Positions 45,831-53,618 of a stretch of DNA of 64,000 bases are shown in pieces; the first letter of the stretch is position 1, and each line of letters opens with the position of its first letter. The notes under the pieces are model-generated. The model searched no databases. It saw only the letters and a program-made list of their open reading frames with translations, and was not told where the DNA came from. Origin of the DNA: Bacillus sp. PK3_68 (GTDB taxonomy: Bacteria > Bacillota > Bacilli > Bacillales > Domibacillaceae); assembly GCF_003600835.1 (NCBI RefSeq), contig NZ_NQYC01000001.1:3805001-3869000 (forward strand), written 5' to 3'. Position numbers and translations under genes: made by a program.

Positions 45831-46601
45831 ATGATAGAATCTGTTGCCCAAAGTAAACGAGTGGTGGAAATCTATGAGAGCTTCGTTAAGCATATGAAGA
45901 ATTTTTTGGATGAGCAGCAAATCAATCATGAAGAATATACAAACTTTGTGAAGTGGGCAAACCGTTTAGGCACGAGCGGGGAAATTCCTCTGTTTTTAGA
46001 TGTATTCGTAGAAACATACGTATTAGAAGCAAAATATAAGGGCCTTCCTGGAACAGAGCCGTCGCTTCTTGGTCCTTATTTTGTAGAAGGAACTCCATTA
46101 CTGAAAGAGAAACCTTTCGCCGTCCCGCAAAGACCGGATGAAAAAGGGGATAAGCTTGTATTCCGTGGCAGTGTCCGCTCCGTAAATGGAACGATTTTAT
46201 CTAATACGAGAGTAGAATGGTGGCAGGATGATGCGGACGGCTATTATTCTAACTTTGATTCTGATGCTCCCCACTACAATTTAAGAGGACATTTCTATAC
46301 AGATGATAATGGCCAGTTTGAAGTACACTCCATCGTACCGGTTCCTTATCAAATTCCAACGAACGGGCCAACCGGAGAATTTGTAAGAGCGGCTGGTTAT
46401 CATTCCTACCGTCCAGCTCATATTCACATGAAATTTGAAAAAGAGGGCCATGAAACATTGATTACGCAAGTATTCTTTGAGGGTGATGAGTGGCTCGATA
46501 CAGATGTGGCCAACGGCGTCCGTTCTTCTTTATTAACGAAGCTTGTAGACAAAGGTGATCATAAAGAAGCTTCACTGGACTTCGTTATGCGGACGGAATG
46601 A
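45831..46601 (+). CDS. catA: Intradiol ring-cleavage dioxygenase (catechol 1,2-dioxygenase type), copy 2
   Basis: 256 residues, same length as the protein at 39312 and differing at only some 30 positions by eye. The same Fe(III) ligands are kept (Y139, Y173, H197, H199 by motif). Differences cluster at residues about 64-125 and 136-162, near the substrate-facing region (GFYSNFDSDAPDF versus GYYSNFDSDAPHY), which may shift ring-substituent preference. ATG 45831 follows GGGAGG. It lies in the HpaB operon. Confidence 0.92.
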   Translation: MIESVAQSKRVVEIYESFVKHMKNFLDEQQINHEEYTNFVKWANRLGTSGEIPLFLDVFVETYVLEAKYKGLPGTEPSLLGPYFVEGTPLLKEKPFAVPQRPDEKGDKLVFRGSVRSVNGTILSNTRVEWWQDDADGYYSNFDSDAPHYNLRGHFYTDDNGQFEVHSIVPVPYQIPTNGPTGEFVRAAGYHSYRPAHIHMKFEKEGHETLITQVFFEGDEWLDTDVANGVRSSLLTKLVDKGDHKEASLDFVMRTE

Positions 46602-46614
46602 GAAAGAAGTTACT

Positions 46615-46653
46615 GAAGAGGGAAGGGGAGATAACTGCCTCTTCTCTTTCTTT
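46615..46653 (+). terminator. Probable terminator after catA copy 2
   Basis: GAAGAGG (46615-46621) pairs with CCTCTTC (46638-46644), then TCTTTCTTTG. The stem is moderate in strength. Confidence 0.55.
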
Positions 46654-46875
46654 GCTCACAAAAAAGCTATTTCTAAAAAATTCAACCATTTTTTGAGGGA
46701 GTAAATCCGTTCTTCTTATTTATTGAATAGCGCAAAGCTGACGAAAAAACCTTATAAAAAAGAATAAAAGAGAGCCAGAAAAGTGTTTGCTAAGTATCTG
46801 ATACTCTATAGACGATTTAAGTTATACTCGAAACGTTGAGCGCTATATGATAGAATAAATTAACAAATAAGAAAC

Positions 46876-46993
46876 TGCCTATTCATTAGCGATTAAAAGA
46901 TGCCCTTTTTTAATTGAAACTAGTGAAAGAACTGGCTGTCTTAAATAACTGCTGTCAAAATTCGATAGCACTATTTAAGGCAGCCAATTTTTA
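46876..46993 (+). promoter_or_regulatory. Structured leader RNA with terminator, copy 1 (candidate riboswitch)
   Basis: Order: conserved TGCCTATTCATTAGC; stem P1 TTCATTAG (46882-46889) with CTAGTGAA (46920-46927); enclosed stem P2 ATTAAAA (46892-46898) with TTTTAAT (46908-46914); then a long terminator hairpin, GGCTGTCTTAAATA (46934-46947) with TATTTAAGGCAGCC (46972-46985) plus inner GCTGTC / GATAGC, followed by ATTTTTA. The hydrolase ribosome binding site starts right after. The leading TGCCT can pair with AGGCA in the 3' arm of the terminator, a possible antiterminator. Copy 2 at 47906 supports the fold with compensatory changes. Confidence 0.7.
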
Positions 46994-47011
46994 TTATAAG
47001 GAGTGAAAATC

Positions 47012-47866
47012 ATGAAGATGTATATGAAAGAGATTAATAACCGCAGGTTCCAATTGGCTGACTACCCTGGAAAAAAAGGGACGATCATTGCGATTCACGG
47101 CTTAACAGGCACGCACAAAAATATGCATTATTACGCTGAGTCGTTAAAAGGAGATTACCGGTTTATTGCACTTGATTTAAGAGGGAGAGGCAATAGTTCA
47201 GAGATGGATGAGGAGCCTTCGATCTTCAAGCATGCAGAAGATATTATAGATTTAATAAAGGAGCTTAAAATTGAAAATCCCATTTTAATCGGCCATTCGA
47301 TGGGTGCTTTTATCTCGACTATTGTGGCCAGCAAATTAAATTCTGTGAAAGGGATTATTTTGTTAGATGGCGCCGCTTTAATGTCTGATCATCAGCGCGA
47401 TATTGTGAAGCCGTCACTTGGAAGGTTAAGTAAGCAGTATGAGTCAGCGGAAAGGTATGTGCAAGAAACAAAAGGAATTTATGAGCGTTTAGGTGTAGAG
47501 TGGTCCCCGGTATTAGAAGAGGCGGTCCGGTACGAAATTCGGGAAGCGGAGGGCCATTGGGGACATAAATCGTGCGAAGCAAAAATTTTAACTGACTTTG
47601 AAAGTTTTTATTCCTATTCTCCTAAAGAGGTATGTGAAGCGATTCAATGCCCAGTTTTATTGGTATATGCCAAAGGGGAAATCGGACCATTTCCTCCTCT
47701 GTTTTACGAGGCAGATTACGATGAAACAAAAAAATATACAAAGAATATGAAGACAGTGATTTCAGACAGCAATCATTACACGATGGTATTTGAAAACAGA
47801 GAAGAAATCAATCAGATAGTAAAAGAATTTTTGCAGAATATTCATGAAATTAGTTGTAATATTTAG
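47012..47866 (+). CDS. Alpha/beta hydrolase, probable 3-oxoadipate enol-lactonase
   Basis: 284 residues from ATG 47012 (AAGGAG 8 bases upstream). Alpha/beta hydrolase fold: oxyanion HGLTGTHKN, nucleophile elbow LIGHSMGAF with Ser, and catalytic His in SDSNHYTMVF. The place between catA and the CoA-transferase genes fits PcaD/CatD, which opens the enol-lactone to beta-ketoadipate; a general esterase is the alternative. Expression is likely governed by the structured leader directly upstream. Confidence 0.8.
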   Translation: MKMYMKEINNRRFQLADYPGKKGTIIAIHGLTGTHKNMHYYAESLKGDYRFIALDLRGRGNSSEMDEEPSIFKHAEDIIDLIKELKIENPILIGHSMGAFISTIVASKLNSVKGIILLDGAALMSDHQRDIVKPSLGRLSKQYESAERYVQETKGIYERLGVEWSPVLEEAVRYEIREAEGHWGHKSCEAKILTDFESFYSYSPKEVCEAIQCPVLLVYAKGEIGPFPPLFYEADYDETKKYTKNMKTVISDSNHYTMVFENREEINQIVKEFLQNIHEISCNI

Positions 47867-47905
47867 AATTTAGTGTAAAATATAAATATGAATTAAATGA
47901 GCGAT

Positions 47906-48020
47906 TGCCTATTCATTAGCTATTAAAAATTACCCTTTTTAATACTACCTAATGAACAAATGGCTGTCTTAAACAACTGTTATCTCATGAGATAGCAATG
48001 TTTAAGGCAGCCATTTTTTT
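47906..48020 (+). promoter_or_regulatory. Structured leader RNA with terminator, copy 2 (candidate riboswitch)
   Basis: Same order as copy 1: TGCCTATTCATTAGC; P1 TTCATTAG (47912-47919) with CTAATGAA (47949-47956); P2 ATTAAAA (47922-47928) with TTTTAAT (47937-47943); terminator GGCTGTCTTAAACA (47962-47975) with TGTTTAAGGCAGCC (47999-48012) and inner GTTATC / GATAGC, then seven T residues. Relative to copy 1, a T-A pair becomes C-G in the terminator stem and a T-G pair becomes T-A in P1, so pairing rather than sequence is kept. It precedes the decarboxylase-family gene by about 57 bases. Confidence 0.7.
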
Positions 48021-48076
48021 GTGGCAATGGTGTAAAGCTTTCAATCGATCTTACCTTCACAATTTAATGGAATAGG

Positions 48077-48802
48077 ATGTTGAAAATGAGCAAAGGATTA
48101 GCATATTTCAAAGAAGTATACGATAAAGTGCCAGGCTGGGTACAAAAAATGCATGATTATAGCCCTGAAGCGCTTGAGCATTACACAAGTTTGCGCGGCG
48201 GCATTATGAATGATAGCGCCCTAACAAGAAAAGAAAAAGATATTCTGCTAGTCGGCATGAATGCAGCACGGCTGTATGAGCGGAGTATGGTCTACCACAC
48301 GAAAGGAGCGTTAGATGGCGGAGCGACTATACCGGAATTAGTAGAATACTTGTTGGTTTCCTATTTATATAACGGAGAGAAAGCATTAAAAACAGCTACC
48401 AAATCGTTAGAGTATGCCTTGTCATTAAAAGGAAAAGAGGTTCCTGATTTCGAAAACAATGCACAAACAGCGGAAGAACTGCTGAATCGGATGATTCAAT
48501 TAATGGAGGATGAAGACACACAGTTCGCGGAAGAAGTGTTGGCCTTGATTCGTTCGGGAGAAGAAGAGCAGTTAAAAGAAAAAATAGTAAGCGATGCAGT
48601 AGTTTCCCGGAGAATGAAGCATCTTTTAATATCAGGTATTTATATTACCGAACTAAAAGGAAAGGAAGCAGGGGAGTGGATGGAAGCGGCCAGAAAACAG
48701 GGAGCTTCCGAAGCGGAATTAGCCGATGTTGGATTGATTTGTTTATTAACAGCAGGCATTCCGGCCTGGTTTGAAGCCAGTGATTCATTAATTGAAAAAT
48801 AA
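48077..48802 (+). CDS. Carboxymuconolactone decarboxylase-family protein with two CMD repeats
   Basis: 241 residues. Two CMD-like units: the first contains YHTKGALDGGATIPELVEYLL (His-x3-Ala then Gly-Ala-x2-x-Glu), the second EAARKQGASEAELADVGL. No AhpD-type CXXC is present, so it is unlikely to be a peroxidase. PcaC removes CO2 from carboxymuconolactone in the protocatechuate branch; in a catechol branch it would not be required, so its reaction is uncertain. ATG 48077 or ATG 48086 may be the start. The second leader RNA lies upstream. Confidence 0.78.
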   Translation: MLKMSKGLAYFKEVYDKVPGWVQKMHDYSPEALEHYTSLRGGIMNDSALTRKEKDILLVGMNAARLYERSMVYHTKGALDGGATIPELVEYLLVSYLYNGEKALKTATKSLEYALSLKGKEVPDFENNAQTAEELLNRMIQLMEDEDTQFAEEVLALIRSGEEEQLKEKIVSDAVVSRRMKHLLISGIYITELKGKEAGEWMEAARKQGASEAELADVGLICLLTAGIPAWFEASDSLIEK

Positions 48803-48824
48803 AGGGGAAGAGGTGGTGAAAAGC

Positions 48825-49514
48825 ATGGCGAAAATCCATGAGGACATCAAGCAAGCTTTGTCTTGTGTACAGTCTGGCCACACGCTTATGGTCGGCGGAT
48901 TTGGTTTAATCGGAGCGCCTCTAACATTAATTGACGGACTGGCTGAAAGAGACGTATCCAATTTGACGATCATTAGCAACAACTTAGGGGAAGTCGGCCG
49001 GGGGTTGGGGATTCTCCTTAGACAAAACAAAATCAGGAAAGCGATCGGCTCTTATTTTACAAGCAACCGGGAAGTGGGCGACTATTATCAAAAAGGAGAA
49101 ATAGAGTTGCAGCTGTTGCCACAGGGGACGTTATCCGAGTCCATGCGAGCGGGCGGAGCAGGAATTGGCGGGTACTATACGAAAACTGGTGTTGGAACCG
49201 AATTAGCTAAAGGAAAGGAAGAACGGGAGATTAACGGAGTGAAGTATATTTTTGAACCGGCCATTCGGGCAGATGTGGCATTAATCAGAGCACATAAAGC
49301 AGACACGCTTGGAAATCTTGTTTACTACAAGACAGCTCGTAATTTCAATCCGTTAATGGCCACAGCAGCCGATATCGTTATCGCCGAAGTAGATGAAATT
49401 GTTGAACCAGGCGAACTGTCACCGGAAGAAATTGTAACGCCTCATTTATTCGTCGATGGAATCGTGAAGGCACAGAAAATATTGACGAAAGCCGGGGTGG
49501 TCAGTTGTGGCTGA
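48825..49514 (+). CDS. 3-oxoacid CoA-transferase subunit A (PcaI/ScoA type)
   Basis: 229 residues from ATG 48825, after AGAGGTGGTGA. Family I CoA-transferase alpha subunit: VGGFGLIGAPLTLIDGL near the start, NNLGEVGRG and GLLRQNKI-like region, and GGAGIGGYYTKTGVGTE. Together with the next gene it should activate beta-ketoadipate with CoA from succinyl-CoA, or acetoacetate if ScoAB. Position between enol-lactonase-like and CatB genes favours the beta-ketoadipate role. It overlaps the subunit B start by 8 bases. Confidence 0.88.
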   Translation: MAKIHEDIKQALSCVQSGHTLMVGGFGLIGAPLTLIDGLAERDVSNLTIISNNLGEVGRGLGILLRQNKIRKAIGSYFTSNREVGDYYQKGEIELQLLPQGTLSESMRAGGAGIGGYYTKTGVGTELAKGKEEREINGVKYIFEPAIRADVALIRAHKADTLGNLVYYKTARNFNPLMATAADIVIAEVDEIVEPGELSPEEIVTPHLFVDGIVKAQKILTKAGVVSCG

Positions 49515-50186
49515 AAAACATACTATTCAGGAAGTGATCGCTGAACGAGCCGCCAGAGAATTAACAGGTCCTTGTATTGTTAATCTGGGGATCGGAATTC
49601 CAACATTAGTAGCCAAGTATATTGATGATAAAGATGTTTATTTTCATACGGAGAACGGCCTGCTTGGTGTAACGGATGTAGAAGAAGATGAGATCGATCC
49701 GAACCGGGTGAATGCAGGTAAATTGCCAGTTGGTGAAACGATCGGTGCCTCATTTTTCAACAGTGCAGATTCTTTTGCTATGATTCGCGGGGTCATGTTG
49801 ATGTCGCCATCCTTGGTGTATTGCAAGTGGATCAAAAAGGTATTATTGCTAACTGGGCTGTGCCGGGGAAGAACATTATGGGAGTAGGCGGCGCGATGGA
49901 TTTACTTGTAGGAGCAAAGAAAGTAATTGTCACAACGACACATACAACAAAAGACGGAAAAAGCAAACTGTTAAAGGCGTGTACGTTCCCAATTACTTCA
50001 ACAAGAAGTATAGATATGATCATTACCGAGCTGGCTGTTTTTGAAGTAGCTGACGGCAAACTAAAGTTAATCGAGTTAATGCCGGGAGCGACAATAGAGA
50101 TGGTACGAGAAAAAACAGAAGCAGAATTTATAGAGCAGAGGATTGATGATAATGAAGATTCATTCGCTAAATATATACGTAGTTGA
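49507..50186 (+). pseudogene. 3-oxoacid CoA-transferase subunit B (PcaJ/ScoB type), frameshifted
   Basis: Starts at GTG 49507. The first part contains the catalytic Glu in HTENGLLGV and runs to SADSFAMIRG, then shifts at the G4 run 49789-49792. One more G restores GGHVDVAILGVLQVDQKG and the C-terminal part to 50186, a 226-residue subunit of normal length with VPGKNIMGVGGAMDLLVGAKK. It partners with subunit A. As read, the enzyme would be inactive and the pathway blocked at CoA activation. This is the fourth break of the same kind in the island and its flanks. Confidence 0.88.
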
Positions 50187-51276
50187 CCTGCCGACCATTC
50201 GTCCTCATCATTTAGCGATGCATACGATTGTCACACAAACCATTGTATTGGCGTGTATGAAGAGTGAGGATGGCATAGAAGGATGGGCGGAAGTAGCGAC
50301 GATTGGTGGCACGTCTTATTCGGAGGAAAGTCCGGAAGCCATTAAGTTTAACATTGAAAAATATATTAAGCCGCTCATTATTGGGGAGAGTGCGGGAAAC
50401 TTTGAGGCATTGTCTTATAAAATCGGTACGTATGTGAAAGGAAATTACTATGCAAAGGCGCTCATTGAAGCAGCAATGGTTGATTTAACTGCTAAAACAA
50501 GAAACATTCCTGCCTACGAATTATTTGGCGGGCAATGCCACGCTTCATTACCTGTCGCCTGGACACTGGCCAGTGGTGATACAGCAAGAGACATTGAAGA
50601 GGCGCAGCGTTGTCTGGCAGAAAGAAAGCATAATATTTTTAAATTAAAAATTGGAAAGGGGGATCCAAAAACGAATGTGGCTCATGTGATTAAGATCAAA
50701 GAAGCGATTGGGGAGTCCGGTAGTGTCCGGGTTGATGTGAACCAGGCGTGGGATGAAGTGACCTCTTTGTATTGTATTGAAGCACTGGAAGATGGCGGCG
50801 TGGACCTCATCGAACAGCCACTCGTCCGTTGGAACAATGAAGGCATGGCGAAGCTTTCGGCTCGTTTCAAAGTGCCGATTATGGCCGATGAATCGGTTGG
50901 CACGATTCAAGAAGCATATCAAATGGCTAAGTGCAGGGCAGCGAACGTATTTGCTTTGAAAGTTGCCAAAGCCGGCGGTTTAACAGCGGTGAAAAAGGTG
51001 GCCGCTATTGCGGAAGCGTCTGGAATACCGTTATATGGCGGAACGATGATCGAATCCTCGCTCGGAACGGCCATTTGCGCGCAGCTCTATTCCACTATTT
51101 CAGAAATGACGTTTGGCACAGAACTATTTGGTCCGCTGCTATTTAAAGATAATGTGACGGTTAACGAAATTGAATATGAAAACTTTGAAGTAAAAGTGCC
51201 GAACGGGCCAGGGTTTGGGATGACAATCGATAAAGAAAAAGTAAAACATTATTCAAGAGAAGTGTATATGGTATAA
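50152..51276 (+). CDS. catB: Muconate cycloisomerase
   Basis: 374 residues from ATG 50152, overlapping the CoA-transferase B gene by 35 bases (ATG 50146 and TTG 50143 are in frame). Enolase superfamily: KLKIGKGDP with the catalytic KxK, RVDVNQAWDE, LIEQPL, MADESV, second lysine in FALKVAKAGG, and the CatB-like LYGGTMIESSLGT and GTELFGPLL. Converts cis,cis-muconate to muconolactone. The match to Pseudomonas CatB in the C-terminal half is strong. It confirms the catechol ortho branch for the intradiol dioxygenases. Confidence 0.92.
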   Translation: MKIHSLNIYVVDLPTIRPHHLAMHTIVTQTIVLACMKSEDGIEGWAEVATIGGTSYSEESPEAIKFNIEKYIKPLIIGESAGNFEALSYKIGTYVKGNYYAKALIEAAMVDLTAKTRNIPAYELFGGQCHASLPVAWTLASGDTARDIEEAQRCLAERKHNIFKLKIGKGDPKTNVAHVIKIKEAIGESGSVRVDVNQAWDEVTSLYCIEALEDGGVDLIEQPLVRWNNEGMAKLSARFKVPIMADESVGTIQEAYQMAKCRAANVFALKVAKAGGLTAVKKVAAIAEASGIPLYGGTMIESSLGTAICAQLYSTISEMTFGTELFGPLLFKDNVTVNEIEYENFEVKVPNGPGFGMTIDKEKVKHYSREVYMV

Positions 51277-51281
51277 ACTTA

Positions 51282-51304
51282 TAAGGGAAAAAATAATTCC
51301 CTTA
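51282..51304 (+). other. Hairpin after catB
   Basis: TAAGGGAA (51282-51289) pairs perfectly with TTCCCTTA (51297-51304). There is no T-run, so it may stabilise the catB mRNA end rather than stop transcription. Confidence 0.4.
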
Positions 51305-51351
51305 CATGGTGAATGCCACATAGACATGGGATCTTGAAAGGATGTAGTTGT

Positions 51352-51675
51352 ATGAGAATGACAAGTGTACTGATTACCGCTTATGCAAAAGCACCGCAAA
51401 ATACAAGCATGTATGAAAATTATAAATACGCGGGAATCGTGCTTGAAATTCATAAAGAAAGTCATATTGTCCTCAATGCCGAATTTACCTTCTTAACGAA
51501 CCTTGCTCAGGATTACTTTAAGAGAATGATTGTTGGTTATGACTTTAGCAAAGATCTTAAACCGCTGATCGAAGAGATCACGGAAGATTTTCTGGCGCCG
51601 TCCCAGCAGGCGGTAATCGTAGCGTTAAAGGTGGCGCATCAGCGGTATAAAGACAGTTTGGAAGCGAGAAAATAA
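51352..51675 (+). CDS. DUF3870-like protein
   Basis: 107 residues from ATG 51352 (AAAGGA upstream). The pattern AYAKAPQNT, YAGIVLEIHKESHIVLNAEFT, LAQDYFKRMIVGYDF and QQAVIVALKVAHQRY fits DUF3870, a small family of unknown function often beside catabolic genes. It directly follows catB, the place where CatC (muconolactone isomerase) usually stands, and is of similar size, but shows no evident CatC sequence similarity. A role as a CatC replacement is speculation from position. Confidence 0.75.
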   Translation: MRMTSVLITAYAKAPQNTSMYENYKYAGIVLEIHKESHIVLNAEFTFLTNLAQDYFKRMIVGYDFSKDLKPLIEEITEDFLAPSQQAVIVALKVAHQRYKDSLEARK

Positions 51676-51884
51676 GGAGCAAATCACCGAAAAGATATAG
51701 TAGAGCGTTTCCTCTTTATCTTTTAATAATCCTATTTGATTGAATATTTAAAATTTTGTTTATTCCAGTTTTTACGTCTTTCCAAGAAAGTGGAGCGTAC
51801 AGTTGCGCAGTAATTTGATAAGCAAGAATTATAGAAATAAAGATAAACAAATTTCATGTAACAATATAAAAGGAGCGAGAATAA

Positions 51885-52391
51885 ATGGACAAAGCAGAAA
51901 AGCAGAATTTATTTAAAGAAGTGATGGGAAACTATCCGACGGGAGTAACGATTGTAACTGGAGTTACTGAGGATGGAACACCGGTTGGCTTAACCGTGAA
52001 TTCATTTGCGTCCGTCTCGCTTGACCCCTTGATGGTGCTTTGGTCTATTGACCATGGAGTGTCAACAATTAAAGCATTTACAGAAGGAGGAAAGTTTGCT
52101 ATCCACGTTCTCGCTGGTGAACAGCAAGAACTATGTAAAACCTTTGCCACAAAAGGAGTAGATCGCTTCGGTCAGTGTAAATGGGAGATGTCTGAAAATG
52201 GACTGCCAATCATTGAAGGGGCGTTTGGTGTCTTTGAATGTGAAACATCTCAAGCTGTTGAAGCAGGAGATCACACGATATTGATTGGGAATGTGACCAA
52301 TATCCATCTTGATAAAACTAAAGATCCAATGCTTTATCATCGCCGTTGTTTCGGTCCAATTCCGGCTGAGTTTTATAGCTATGTTAAGTGA
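51885..52391 (+). CDS. HpaC-type flavin reductase
   Basis: 168 residues, flavin reductase-like domain: MGNYPTGVTIVTGVT, GLTVNSFASVSLDPLMVLW and the NAD(P)H/flavin segment EAGDHTILIGNV. Reduces FAD or FMN with NAD(P)H and releases it for a monooxygenase. It is the natural partner of the HpaB-type protein at 43559, and may also serve the luciferase-like enzyme at 22958. ATG 51885 follows AAAGGAGCG. A bidirectional terminator follows. Confidence 0.92.
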   Translation: MDKAEKQNLFKEVMGNYPTGVTIVTGVTEDGTPVGLTVNSFASVSLDPLMVLWSIDHGVSTIKAFTEGGKFAIHVLAGEQQELCKTFATKGVDRFGQCKWEMSENGLPIIEGAFGVFECETSQAVEAGDHTILIGNVTNIHLDKTKDPMLYHRRCFGPIPAEFYSYVK

Positions 52392-52424
52392 ACAATCAAA
52401 AGAGGTTATCAGTTAATGGATAAC

Positions 52425-52451
52425 AAAAATCGGGCAAATTGCCCGATTTTT
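52425..52451. terminator. Bidirectional terminator between convergent genes
   Basis: AAAAATCGGGC (52425-52435) pairs perfectly with GCCCGATTTTT (52441-52451). It serves the flavin reductase gene and the convergent Rieske gene. Confidence 0.85.
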
Positions 52452-52460
52452 TGTTGGCTA

Positions 52461-53435
52461 TTAAGATATCCCTAGGGTGACACCGAGCTTCTTCAAATAT
52501 TGTCTGTAAGCGATGCTCACGCGGTCAGAGATCAATGAAAGCTCAACTTGCAAGTCAAGCGGCAGCTCCTCTGGTTTTTGGTTTTCGACGATCGGTTTGT
52601 CCTGAGAGAAAATTTCATCCTGGAATTCGACCAGCTGCTGGTCTGTTAGTCCGGTATCGTAATTGAAAGAAAGAATACCGTAAGCGATGGAAGTTATTTC
52701 ATCAACAGGGCGGACTGTTAAGAGAATCGTCATTAATGTATCATTTTCACGGTCTTTCTTCGTGAATTTTACCGTTAATGGACGAATGATTTCATACGTG
52801 TAGTAAACATATTTCGGTATGCCAGATCCGTCTGGGTCAGGCTGGAAAATAGCAATTTCGTCAGAGAATATCCGGCTGCCTTCCCAATGGACGGAATAGT
52901 CCCCGATCTCCCGATGCGTTTCTGCCCCTAAGTACCCTTGATGAACAACAGCAAGATGGCCGACATCAAGAAAATTCTCAATGATGCGCGGTGGCTTTGC
53001 TTGCACTTCTTGCGGTCCCCAAATGACATTGTGAAAGTCTGTGCCTTCCATTTCCTCATATCGAAAAAATTCTGGTTGGTTGTTCGCTAAGTTGACCCAA
53101 ATGAAGCCGTATTTCTCCACACAAGCGTAGGAGACCGCTTTCGCTTTTTTAGGGATAGCTCTTCCTTCCGGCAGCTGCGGGATCTTCACGCAATCGCCTT
53201 GATCATTATATTCCCAAGCATGATAAGGACAGACGAGACAGTCATTCTTGACTTCTCCGAGTGATAAAGCAGCCCCTCTGTGGATACACAAATCTTTAAA
53301 AGCGTGCACGCCGTTATGGTTTCTGAAAATAGCCAAACGTTCTCCCATAAGAATGACTTGAACAGGCTTTTCTTTTACATCTTCTGAACGACAAGCTACT
53401 AGCCAATCCTGCCGTAATACATCGTCTTGCAACAT
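52461..53435 (-). CDS. Rieske oxygenase alpha subunit, second type
   Basis: 324 residues. Rieske ligands C50, H52, C69 and H72; iron ligands D157, H160 and H165 in FLDVGHLAVVH. It is shorter than the protein at 26753 and from another branch (VanA/oxidoreductase-like, C-terminal domain about 190 residues). Such enzymes hydroxylate or demethylate aromatic or cyclic substrates. It is the only minus-strand gene within the island, opposite the NCS2 permease, with ATG 53435 after GGAGGG. No reductase is adjacent. Co-location with a purine/pyrimidine-type permease leaves open a non-aromatic N-heterocycle substrate. Confidence 0.88.
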   Translation of the reverse strand: MLQDDVLRQDWLVACRSEDVKEKPVQVILMGERLAIFRNHNGVHAFKDLCIHRGAALSLGEVKNDCLVCPYHAWEYNDQGDCVKIPQLPEGRAIPKKAKAVSYACVEKYGFIWVNLANNQPEFFRYEEMEGTDFHNVIWGPQEVQAKPPRIIENFLDVGHLAVVHQGYLGAETHREIGDYSVHWEGSRIFSDEIAIFQPDPDGSGIPKYVYYTYEIIRPLTVKFTKKDRENDTLMTILLTVRPVDEITSIAYGILSFNYDTGLTDQQLVEFQDEIFSQDKPIVENQKPEELPLDLQVELSLISDRVSIAYRQYLKKLGVTLGIS

Positions 53436-53618
53436 ATCTCTTATCCCTCCGAATCAATATCATGCCTTTATTTTAATAATAGGAGAGTAGTAGGTCAACA
53501 AAAATACGAATTAAATTATATTATTTCGAAAAAATGTTCGTTTTTTATATACAAAAAGAATTTTTTTTATATAATCCACTTGAAAATAAATAAAAAACGA
53601 ATAAAAGGAAGGGTTGCA
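53436..53618. promoter_or_regulatory. Divergent promoter region with PurBox-like motifs
   Basis: Between the Rieske gene and the NCS2 permease. ATACGAATT (CGAA 53507-53510), TTCGAA (53525-53530) and TGTTCGTTTT (TTCG 53537-53540) recall the CGAA-containing PurR boxes of Bacillus; on the minus strand AAAACGAACATT is close to AWWWCCGAACWWT. Spacing (14 or 26 bases) differs from the usual 16-17, so the match is only suggestive. Confidence 0.35.

Larger units (their letters stand above)
46602..47011 (+). other. 410-base intergenic region before the hydrolase gene
   Basis: Contains the probable terminator at 46615, a small inverted repeat AGTATC-T-GATACT (46792-46804), a TATACT hexamer near 46822 that could be a -10 box, and the structured leader RNA at 46876-46993. 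This is consistent with a new promoter followed by a long regulated leader. Confidence 0.5.

Noticed and set aside
46792-46832. cre site near TCGAAACGTTGAGCG before the first leader RNA
   Set aside because: The leading TG of the consensus is TC and the distal CA is absent; too weak beside the three better sites.
53427-53618. N-terminal extension of the NCS2 permease by 64 codons
   Set aside because: It would cross the divergent promoter and overlap the Rieske start; GTG 53619 has a good ribosome binding site and gives the usual length.
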